Of a stretch of 7,729 bases of DNA, positions 1 to 5,544 are shown piece after piece. Under the pieces are notes generated by a model. That model saw only the letters and a program-made list of their open reading frames with translations, had not been told where the DNA came from and made no database searches. How positions within the stretch are numbered: position 1 is the stretch's first letter; the number at the start of each line of letters is the position of its first letter. The DNA is from Actinomycetota bacterium (lineage in GTDB: Bacteria > Actinomycetota > Thermoleophilia > UBA2241): positions 1-7,729 of the forward strand of contig PMKK01000083.1 of assembly GCA_003157715.1 (NCBI GenBank), given 5' to 3'. The translations under genes and the position numbers were made by a program.

Positions 1-287
1 ACGCCGTGGTCACCCGCTCGGGGGTCGAACTGATCGAGGTCTCGGCGGCAGGCGTCACCAAGGCGAGCGCCCTGGAGAGACTGGGCGCGGTCTTGGGCGT
101 GGCCGCCGCCGAGGTGGCGGCCATCGGCGACATGGTGAACGACCTTTCCATGCTGCGCTGGGCCGGACGGGCCGTAGCGGTCGCCAACGCCCACACCGAC
201 GTCCTGGCGGCGGCCGACGAGGTGATCGGCGCAAACGACGCCGACGGCGTCGCCGAGTACCTCGAGGGGCTGGTCGCGGGGCTCTAA
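1..287 (+). CDS. HAD-superfamily hydrolase, Cof-like, C-terminal part (5' end outside window)
   Basis: This is the last 94 or so residues of a haloacid dehalogenase-type phosphatase; codons are in phase from base 3 and the frame ends with TAA at 285-287. The visible part holds HAD motif III (the lysine in VTKASAL, codon at 60-62) and motif IV (GDMVND, 126-143), whose aspartates hold the catalytic magnesium. It ends in the usual Cof-type tail (AVANAHTDVLAAADEVIGAND, then GVAEYLEGL). Family knowledge: Cof/IIB HADs dephosphorylate sugar phosphates, FMN or similar small phosphoesters in the cytoplasm. Motif I and the cap domain, which decide substrate, lie outside the window, so the substrate cannot be called. 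An internal GTG at base 6 is open but would leave out the catalytic nucleophile, so it is not a credible start. Confidence 0.88.
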   Translation, partial: AVVTRSGVELIEVSAAGVTKASALERLGAVLGVAAAEVAAIGDMVNDLSMLRWAGRAVAVANAHTDVLAAADEVIGANDADGVAEYLEGLVAGL

Positions 288-445
288 AGCGTGGCGACCA
301 TTGCGGCGGCGTTCATGCTCGTTGTCGGAGCGCTCGGCTGACGGGGTCAGCGTCGTCACGGGTCTCGCGGGCAGTGCCTCAGCAGTGGTGACCGGCCTCG
401 GATGGCAGCTCCCCAGGACGGTCCGCACCGCAGACGCATTCGGCC

Positions 446-1057
446 TCAGTGGCTCCAGCTGATCTTGCGGATGGTTGCATTGTTGGTGTCGGCGACGAAC
501 AGGTCGCCGGCGGCATCGCAGGCGATGTCCCCCGGACAGTTGAAGCCTGCCGCCAAACCCCTGCCGTCGGCGCTGCCCCGCCTGCCCTGACCGGCAACGA
601 TAGTGACCACGGCCGCGGGAGTGATCTTGCGAATCATTCTGTTTGCGGAATCGGCGACATAGAGGTTGCCGGACGCGTCGCAGACGATGCCGCTGGGGTT
701 GTAGAAGCGCGCCCTGTCGCCCACCCCGTCGGCGCTGCCTGACGCGCCCGCCTTGCCGACCAGCGTCGTGACCACCCCGGCGGCGCTGATCTTGCGGATT
801 GTGTTGTCGTCGGCGACAGAGACGACACCCGCGGCGCCGCAAGCGACGCCTAGGAGAACAGTGAAGCGTGCCGCCGCGCCGCAGCCATTGGCGGTGCCCA
901 TGGCGCCGGCCTTGCCGGCCAGAGTGGTGACCATCGGCGCCGTGGCCGCAGGCTTCGCGGCGGCGGTCTTCTTGGCGCCGCCGCAGGCCGCGGCGGCGAC
1001 CGCGACCAGGGTCAGAGACACGACGATCAGCACCAGCCTGGCGGCTCGTGTCTTCAC
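446..1057 (-). CDS. Short NHL-repeat lipoprotein (three repeats)
   Basis: I place the start at GTG 1057-1055 because GGGAGAG lies about seven bases upstream and the product then opens as MKTRAARLVLIVVSL, a textbook signal peptide. An ATG at 1102 in the same frame has no ribosome binding site. The 203-residue protein has a basic N-terminus, a hydrophobic segment (residues 8-24) and a cysteine at residue 25 in AAAAC; this is a weak lipobox, so surface anchoring is likely but not certain. A short Ala/Lys/Thr linker leads to three repeats of 54-55 residues, each with a VTTLAG-like opening, a GxxDGxGxxARF-like middle and a closing V(A)D..N..IRKI. Family knowledge: NHL repeats build beta-propellers that bind ligands or partners outside the cell. 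Three repeats are few for a closed propeller. The frame stops just after the third IRKIS. Function is unknown; it converges with the HAD gene and diverges from the MFS gene. Confidence 0.82.
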   Translation of the reverse strand: MKTRAARLVLIVVSLTLVAVAAAACGGAKKTAAAKPAATAPMVTTLAGKAGAMGTANGCGAAARFTVLLGVACGAAGVVSVADDNTIRKISAAGVVTTLVGKAGASGSADGVGDRARFYNPSGIVCDASGNLYVADSANRMIRKITPAAVVTIVAGQGRRGSADGRGLAAGFNCPGDIACDAAGDLFVADTNNATIRKISWSH

Positions 1058-1093
1058 GTAGACTCTCCCATTCGGCGGCACACTGTCGTACCG

Positions 1094-1115
1094 GCGTGTC
1101 ATCCGTGCGTGTCAT
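1094..1115. repeat. Direct repeat of GCGTGTCAT, possible operator
   Basis: GCGTGTCAT occurs at 1094-1102 and again at 1107-1115, a 13-base period. The pair lies over and just downstream of the expected transcription start of the NHL lipoprotein gene, where a repressor could act. Evidence is position and exact repetition only. Confidence 0.3.
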
Positions 1116-1117
1116 TT

Positions 1118-1123
1118 ATCATA
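1118..1123 (-). promoter_or_regulatory. Possible -10 box of the NHL lipoprotein gene
   Basis: Read on the minus strand, TATGAT lies at 1123-1118, one mismatch from TATAAT and in the most A/T-rich patch of the divergent region. It would start transcription near 1111, about 55 bases before the chosen GTG start. No good -35 element is visible 16-18 bases upstream. Two direct copies of a 9-mer lie just downstream of it. Confidence 0.35.
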
Positions 1124-1150
1124 CTGCGCGCTGCCTCCCACATCCGTCTT

Positions 1151-1180
1151 CGCCGCGCCGCGCCGCGCCTCGCCTCGCCT
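1151..1180. repeat. 5-bp microsatellite, (CGCCG)3(CGCCT)3
   Basis: Six uninterrupted 5-bp units, three CGCCG then three CGCCT, lie in the 279-bp divergent region between the NHL lipoprotein gene and the MFS gene. The array is upstream of both likely promoters. It is not in a convincing reading frame. Such arrays change length by slippage, so spacing between upstream sites may vary between strains. Confidence 0.75.
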
Positions 1181-1268
1181 CCCGCGGCCGCAGCCGCACT
1201 TGAGGCCGTGGACAACGAGAGTTCATGCAGCCCCCATGCGGCGGGCGGACCTCGCCGCACGACGCTGC

Positions 1269-1274
1269 TAGACT
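1269..1274 (+). promoter_or_regulatory. Possible -10 box (TAGACT) of the MFS gene
   Basis: TAGACT within TGCTAGACT lies 62 bases before the MFS start codon. The same hexamer sits just ahead of the ferredoxin gene (6283-6288), and a related TGCTACCCT precedes the OB-HD gene. No clear -35 box is visible at normal spacing. Confidence 0.4.
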
Positions 1275-1336
1275 GGACGGCGCGATGTCTCCCCGAACGA
1301 GAAACACCCGCCGCGAACGTCCGACAAAGGACGCGA

Positions 1337-2539
1337 GTGCCTGAAGGCCACCCCTCGCCCAGCGGCATCCCAGCGCGCGCCGGCTTCGGTCGCGACCTGT
1401 GGCTCACGTTTCTGTCGAACCTGCTGTTCGCGCTGGGGCTCGGCCTTTACTACCAGCTCCTGAACGTCTACGCCGTCAAGCAGCTCGGCGCCCCGCGCTT
1501 CATGATCGGCGTGCTGGTCGCCATCCAGCTCGCCATGACGGCGCTCGGCTACATCCCCGGCGCGTGGGCCGCCGACCACGTGCGCCTCAAGCCGATCATC
1601 GTCGCCATCTGGTGGATCACCGTGCCGACCGCGCTCAGCTTCGCGCTGGCGCCGAGCTGGCCGTGGCTCATTCCCGGCTACCTGCTGACCGGCATGTACA
1701 TGGCCAACAATCCGGCCCTCAAGGTCTACATCATGCTCAAATCGGAGCCGGCCCATATGGCGCGCAACATCTCGTATGTGTTCGCGAGCTTTCCCCTGGG
1801 GATGGCCGTCGGGCCGCTCGCCGGCGGCTGGCTGTGGGCCCACTACGGCATGCGCGTCGTGTTCGCCGTGGCGATCGTCTTCTACGCCGCCTCGTCGACC
1901 GTCATCAGCCTGATCAAGGACACGCCCTATCATGCGGCTGGACAGTCCTGGAAGCTCGCCGACCTGCTCGCCCAGCGCGTCTTTCGGCGCAACCTCATGT
2001 TCTTTCTGGGCGGCTTTCTCACGGTCTACCTGGCGCAGCCGTTCGTGCTGCTCTACCTCTCCCAGGCGCACCATCAGGGCAAGGTGGCGCTCGGCATACT
2101 GGCGGGCATCGGCGCCCTGGGCGGCAGCGCCATCACTTTCGCCGCCGGGCGCGCCACGGTCTACGGCCATCGCCGCGGTATCGGTCTGGCGATCGGCTGT
2201 CTCGTGCTGGGCGCTGTGCTGCTGCTGGCCGGCCGCACGCCGCCCGTCTGGGCTCTGGCCGTGTTCCTCTATGGCGCCTTCGACTCGTTCCGGTTCGTGG
2301 CGGCCGGCATCATGAGCAGTTCGTTCGGCTCGGTACCGCCCGTCTGGGGATACGCCGTCTTCGACGCCAGCATGGGCCTGCCGATGGCCGGCGGCTCGCT
2401 GCTCGGCGGAGCGCTCTACCGCCAGGCGTACGGACTGCCGTTCCTGGTCGTGATCGTGCTCGGCGTCGTCATGCTGCTCGGCCTGGCCTTCGCCGGCCGC
2501 GGGCGGCGAGAGGAGTCCGCACCGGCGGGCGTGGACTGA
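1337..2539 (+). CDS. Major facilitator superfamily transporter
   Basis: The start is GTG 1337, because AAAGGA ends five bases upstream and the resulting 400 residues is a normal MFS length; the frame is open back to 1109 but that extra segment is Arg/Pro-rich and unlike protein. About twelve hydrophobic segments can be drawn (roughly residues 22-44, 55-77, 86-106, 108-126, 147-167, 172-194, 219-241, 251-271, 281-299, 303-325, 337-359, 366-387). A charged middle loop near 195-218 separates the two six-helix halves. The loop after helix 2 carries a motif-A-like GAWAADHVRLKP. Helix 5 has the glycine-rich GMAVGPLAGGW typical of drug/proton antiporters (motif C-like), so efflux of a small molecule is possible, but the substrate cannot be read from sequence. 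It is an inner-membrane protein. The charged C-terminus (GRGRREES) is cytoplasmic. Confidence 0.9.
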   Translation: MPEGHPSPSGIPARAGFGRDLWLTFLSNLLFALGLGLYYQLLNVYAVKQLGAPRFMIGVLVAIQLAMTALGYIPGAWAADHVRLKPIIVAIWWITVPTALSFALAPSWPWLIPGYLLTGMYMANNPALKVYIMLKSEPAHMARNISYVFASFPLGMAVGPLAGGWLWAHYGMRVVFAVAIVFYAASSTVISLIKDTPYHAAGQSWKLADLLAQRVFRRNLMFFLGGFLTVYLAQPFVLLYLSQAHHQGKVALGILAGIGALGGSAITFAAGRATVYGHRRGIGLAIGCLVLGAVLLLAGRTPPVWALAVFLYGAFDSFRFVAAGIMSSSFGSVPPVWGYAVFDASMGLPMAGGSLLGGALYRQAYGLPFLVVIVLGVVMLLGLAFAGRGRREESAPAGVD

Positions 2540-2553
2540 CTCGCCGGTCTGCC

Positions 2554-2597
2554 CGGCCGCAGTGCCGACCCGCCCCGGCCGCAGCGCCGATCCGCGT
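2554..2597. repeat. 22-bp tandem duplication upstream of the OB-HD gene
   Basis: A 20-base word beginning CGGCCGCAG at 2554 recurs at 2576 with two transitions, giving two tandem units of 22 bp. The pair fills much of the 107-bp gap between the MFS stop and the OB-HD start, directly upstream of that gene's likely -10 box. It could be duplicated binding sites or a neutral slippage product. Confidence 0.6.
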
Positions 2598-2619
2598 CCT
2601 GTCCGTCGACGCCGTCTGC

Positions 2620-2625
2620 TACCCT
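2620..2625 (+). promoter_or_regulatory. Possible -10 box (TACCCT) of the OB-HD gene
   Basis: TACCCT in the context TGCTACCCT resembles the TGCTAGACT before the MFS gene. It would start transcription near 2632, leaving a leader of about 15 bases that contains AAGGAG (2636-2641) five bases before ATG 2647. This suggests the gene has its own promoter rather than depending on the MFS transcript. No clear -35 box. Confidence 0.38.
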
Positions 2626-2646
2626 AGAGGCGACCAAGGAGAAGAC

Positions 2647-3855
2647 ATGACCGACTACACCCCTGACCCGACTCTCTTGCAGAAGATCCTCGTCGCTGAG
2701 CTGCCTGAGGGTCGCGCAGTGACCACGTACTTCGTCGCCTTAGACAAGGAGCCGGCCACCGACCGCAACGGCAAATCGTTCCTGCGCCTCAAGCTGCGCG
2801 ACGCGTCGGGCGAGGTCAAGGCGATCCACTTCGACCCCGACCAGGCGATGGTCGACGACCTCACCAGCGGCGACGTCGTCAGGGTGAGCGGCACCTATTC
2901 GGTCCACGAGAAGTTCGGCCAGCAGTTCCAGATCAAGGAACTCTCCATCATGGCGCCCGGCGAGTACGACATCGGCACGCTGGTGCCGGTCTCACCGGTG
3001 CCCCTCGAAGAGCTCGAGCGCCGCCTGGCCGAACTCGTCGCGTCGGTGCGCAGCCCTTCGCTGCACGAGCTCCTCGCGCGCGCCGTCGACCCCTCCAGAG
3101 AGCCCGGCGCGACGTTCCTACTGGTGCCGGCGGCCGTGCGCAACCACCACGCCTACCGTCACGGCCTGCTCGAACACTCGCTGATCGTCGCCGAGGTGGC
3201 CGCCGCGGTCGCCGAGCGCTTCGCCACCGTCAACCGCGACCTCACGGTGGCCGGCGCCCTGTTGCACGACATCGGCAAGGTCGACTCGTACTCGGCCGAC
3301 CCCATGGCGCCCGGCTTCACCGACGTCGGCCGGCTGCACGGCGAGATCGTCATCGGCCACGACATCGTGCGCGGCCTGACCGACGAGATCGCCGGCTTCC
3401 CGCCCGAGGTGTCGGTCCAGCTGCGCCACATCGTCGTCTCCCATCACGGCGAGCGCGAAAAGGGCAGCCCGGTGGTGCCTGCTACTCGCGAAGCCGTCAT
3501 CGTGCACTACTGCGACGACATGACCGCGCGCCTGGCCGCCGTCGACGAGACCGCCGCCCGCACGGCAGACGGCGAGCGCTGGTCGCGCTGGGTCAACATG
3601 CTCGATTCCTACACCTATCTGGCCGAGGCCGTCGACGGCCCGCCGACGAGCCCACCGGCCGCCGTCGGCGAGCCGGTCGCGGCCGACGAACCAGTCGCTG
3701 CCGACGGGCCGGCGACGGCCGACGAACCGATCGCCGGCGCAGAGCCCGTCGCCAGCGCGGAGCCGATTGCCGACGGCGGGCCCGTCGCAGCCGACGAGCC
3801 TGAGCCGACGGGCCAGGACGGCCGCGGCGAACCGACCGGCGCGGCACTCTTTTAG
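2647..3855 (+). CDS. OB-fold/HD-domain phosphohydrolase, YhaM-type 3'-5' exoribonuclease-like
   Basis: ATG 2647 follows a strong AAGGAG by five bases. The 402-residue protein has three parts. Residues 15-105 form an OB-fold nucleic-acid-binding domain (TTYFVALDKE, FLRLKLRD.SGEVKAI, GDVVRVSGTYSV, FQIKELS). Residues 155-325 are an HD domain with HHAYRHGLLEHS (H177), LLHDIGK (H207, D208), RLHGEIVIGH, VSHHGEREKGSP (H265, H266) and HYCDDMTAR (D290, D291), which give the metal site. From about residue 331 the rest is a disordered Pro/Ala/acidic tail. Family knowledge: this OB-HD order is that of YhaM, a 3'-to-5' exoribonuclease of Firmicutes that also degrades single-stranded DNA. RNA or DNA turnover in the cytoplasm is the likely role; exact substrate is inference. 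The repetitive tail is not a feature I know from YhaM. The gene lies 107 bases after the MFS gene, probably with its own promoter. Confidence 0.87.
   Translation: MTDYTPDPTLLQKILVAELPEGRAVTTYFVALDKEPATDRNGKSFLRLKLRDASGEVKAIHFDPDQAMVDDLTSGDVVRVSGTYSVHEKFGQQFQIKELSIMAPGEYDIGTLVPVSPVPLEELERRLAELVASVRSPSLHELLARAVDPSREPGATFLLVPAAVRNHHAYRHGLLEHSLIVAEVAAAVAERFATVNRDLTVAGALLHDIGKVDSYSADPMAPGFTDVGRLHGEIVIGHDIVRGLTDEIAGFPPEVSVQLRHIVVSHHGEREKGSPVVPATREAVIVHYCDDMTARLAAVDETAARTADGERWSRWVNMLDSYTYLAEAVDGPPTSPPAAVGEPVAADEPVAADGPATADEPIAGAEPVASAEPIADGGPVAADEPEPTGQDGRGEPTGAALF
3667..3804 (+). repeat. Degenerate coding repeat, EPVAAD-like units in the OB-HD protein tail
   Basis: Within the C-terminal tail of the OB-HD protein (residues about 341-386) a 6-7 residue unit recurs about seven times: EPVAADE, EPVAADG, (A)DEPIAGA, EPVASA, EPIADGG, PVAADEP. 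At DNA level GCCGACGA and GAGCCG words repeat. The segment is acidic and Pro/Ala-rich, hence disordered, and should be prone to length change by slippage. Confidence 0.75.
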
Positions 3856-3861
3856 GCCGAC

Positions 3862-3948
3862 GTGATCGTCAAGATCGTCTTCGGGGTGATCGTTGCCGCG
3901 CTGGCCGCGCGGCTGTGGCTTTCGTATTCGCGCATGCGGCGCAGGTAG
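3862..3948 (+). CDS. Probable 28-residue single-span membrane peptide
   Basis: A GTG-started ORF begins six bases after the OB-HD stop codon and ends with TAG at 3946-3948. Its product, MIVKIVFGVIVAALAARLWL followed by SYSRMRRR, is one hydrophobic helix with a basic C-terminus, the positive-inside layout of a small membrane protein. 25 of 28 codons end in G or C, like the neighbouring genes. There is no strong Shine-Dalgarno sequence, only AGG in the preceding stop region, so expression would probably rely on translational coupling to the OB-HD gene. I do not recognise a family. It could anchor or modulate the upstream nuclease, or be an unselected ORF; the codon bias and clean topology favour a real gene. 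Confidence 0.5.
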   Translation: MIVKIVFGVIVAALAARLWLSYSRMRRR

Positions 3949-3960
3949 CCACCGCAGCTC

Positions 3961-3981
3961 CGCCCACCGCCCACCGCCCAC
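3961..3981. repeat. 7-bp tandem repeat, (CGCCCAC)3
   Basis: Three perfect copies of CGCCCAC lie between the convergent small ORF and the aspartase-family gene. About 55 bases on, GCTACCGC occurs twice (4037 and 4052), the second overlapping the aspartase-family stop codon. I see no U-tract terminator in this 104-base interval. Confidence 0.6.
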
Positions 3982-4052
3982 TCGCGCAGCGCCGGCGACC
4001 GAACCACGGGCACCCCACAGGCGCGCTCGCCGAAAGGCTACCGCACCAAAAG

Positions 4053-5468
4053 CTACCGCTCCTGCTCGCCGCCGGGTCGCGGCAGCGGACGCGGCTGCGT
4101 GAGGGTGGCCGGGTCCAGCCGTTCCGCCAGCTCGTCGGCACTCAGGATGCCACGCTCGAGCACGACCTCGGGCACCGACTTGCCGCTGCGGTAGGCCTCC
4201 TTTGCCACCTCGGCGGCCGCCTCGTAACCGATCGACGGGTTCAGGGCGGTCGCCAGTCCAAGGCTCTGCTCGCCCCAGCGGCGGCACTGCGCCTCGTCGG
4301 CTGCGATGCCGCGCACGCAGCGCGCCGTGAAGACCGCCACGGCGGCGGTCAGTAGCTGGAGCGAGAACAGCAGCTCAAAGGCCACCAGCGGCGTCATGAC
4401 GTTGATCTCGAACTGTCCTGCCTGACCGGCCAGCGCCACGGCGGCGTCGGCGCCGATCACATGAAAGCAGACCATGTCGAGCATCTCCGCCATCACCGGG
4501 TTGACCTTGCCGGGCATGATCGACGAGCCCGGCTGCACCGCGGGCAAGGTGATCTCGGCGATGCCGGTGCGCGGTCCACTCGACAGCAGGCGCAGGTCGT
4601 TGGCCACCTGGATCAGGCTCAGCGCGGCGCCGCGCAAGGCGCCCGAGAAGGCCACGAAGTCGTCGAGGCTCTGGGTCGCCTGGACGAGGTCGTCGGCGGC
4701 CCGGAACGGCCGGCCGGCGAGTTGCGACAGGCGAGCCACCATAAGGCCGGCGTACCGTGGGTCGGTGTTCAGCCCGGTGCCGGCGGCGGTGCCGCCCACG
4801 TGCAGCGCCCGGATCGCGACGAGCGCCTCGGCCACCCGCTCGCGCGCCTTGCGCACCGTCACCGCGTAGGCGGCGAACTCCTGGCCCAGACGGATGGGCA
4901 CGGCGTCCTGCAGGTGCGTTCGGGCGCTTTTCAAGATGTGGCCGAACTCGGCGCCCTTGGCTTCGAGGGCCTGCCGCAGGCCGTCCAGCGCCTCGCAGAG
5001 CTCTTCGGCCGGCTGCTGCAGGGCGATGCGGATCGCCGTCGGGATGTCGTCGTTGGACGACTGGCCGCGGTTGACGTCGTCGTTGGGATGGACCGGAGCA
5101 TAGACGCCGCGCGGCCCGCCGCCGAGCAGCTCGTTGGCGCGGTTGGCGAGTACCTCGTTGGCGTTCATGTTGTGCGAGGTGCCGGCGCCGGCCTGGAACG
5201 GATCGACCCGGAACTGGTCGCGATGGGCGCCGTTCAGGACCTCGTCGGCGGCCCCCACGATCGCCTCGGCCTTGTCGGCGGCCAGCAGCCCCAGCTCGCG
5301 GTTGACCTGCGCGGCGGCCTTCTTGACGAGCACGATTGCCTCGACGAGCTCCGCGCGCGGCGGCAGGCCTGAGATGGGGAAGTTCTCGATGGCGCGCTGG
5401 GTCTGGATGCCGTACAGAGCCTCCGACGGCACGTTCTTGTCGCCCAGCGAATCGTGCTCTCGGCGCAT
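4053..5468 (-). CDS. aspA: Aspartate ammonia-lyase (aspartase/fumarase superfamily)
   Basis: The 471-residue protein is full length for the class II fumarase/aspartase family and begins with its usual opening, MRREHDSLGDKNVPSEALYG. Aspartase converts L-aspartate to fumarate and ammonia; fumarase hydrates fumarate to malate; both are cytoplasmic tetramers. Visible active-site elements are FQAGAGTSHNMNANEV (91-106), QSSND (136-140), ARTHLQDAVPIRLGQE with the conserved His 185, and the signature GSSIMPGKVNP (314-324) with the catalytic loop Ser 315. I favour aspartase because of FQAGAGTS, the LNP at 409-411 where fumarase has LNxH, and the C-terminal GKSVPEVVLERGILS. However QSSND is the fumarase form (aspartases usually have QSTND), so fumarase remains possible. 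Upstream, AAAGGA lies 11 bases from the ATG, a poor spacing. The gene lies 76 bases downstream of the selenoperoxiredoxin gene on the same strand and is probably co-transcribed. Confidence 0.85.
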   Translation of the reverse strand: MRREHDSLGDKNVPSEALYGIQTQRAIENFPISGLPPRAELVEAIVLVKKAAAQVNRELGLLAADKAEAIVGAADEVLNGAHRDQFRVDPFQAGAGTSHNMNANEVLANRANELLGGGPRGVYAPVHPNDDVNRGQSSNDDIPTAIRIALQQPAEELCEALDGLRQALEAKGAEFGHILKSARTHLQDAVPIRLGQEFAAYAVTVRKARERVAEALVAIRALHVGGTAAGTGLNTDPRYAGLMVARLSQLAGRPFRAADDLVQATQSLDDFVAFSGALRGAALSLIQVANDLRLLSSGPRTGIAEITLPAVQPGSSIMPGKVNPVMAEMLDMVCFHVIGADAAVALAGQAGQFEINVMTPLVAFELLFSLQLLTAAVAVFTARCVRGIAADEAQCRRWGEQSLGLATALNPSIGYEAAAEVAKEAYRSGKSVPEVVLERGILSADELAERLDPATLTQPRPLPRPGGEQER

Positions 5469-5544
5469 GTCCTGTTTCGTCCTTTCCGCAGCGGCGCAGT
5501 ACGCGGGCGACGCTTCGTCGCGCCCGCCCCCGGCGCACCTGCCG

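Noticed and set aside
291..341. GTG-started 16-residue hydrophobic ORF three bases after the HAD stop
   Set aside because: Very short, no ribosome binding site, no basic flank to set topology; weaker than the similar ORF at 3862.
352..399. VVTGLAGSA-like reading on the plus strand, resembling the start of an NHL repeat
   Set aside because: Wrong strand relative to the NHL gene and no following NHL residues; likely chance in GC-rich DNA.
1268..2170. 300-codon minus-strand ORF antisense to the MFS gene
   Set aside because: Highly charged, no hydrophobic core or motif; shadow of membrane-protein codons.
1399..2646. Open frame running through the MFS region into the OB-HD gene, suggesting a longer OB-HD protein
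   Set aside because: The upstream part is an Arg/Pro-rich out-of-frame reading of the transporter; ATG 2647 has a strong ribosome binding site and a proper domain start.
3118..4287. 389-codon minus-strand ORF over the OB-HD gene and part of the aspartase-family gene
   Set aside because: Arg/Gly/Asp-rich shadow of two well-supported genes; it crosses their convergent ends and shows no domain.
4461..5372. 303-codon plus-strand ORF antisense to the aspartase-family gene
   Set aside because: Complementary shadow of a full-length conserved enzyme.
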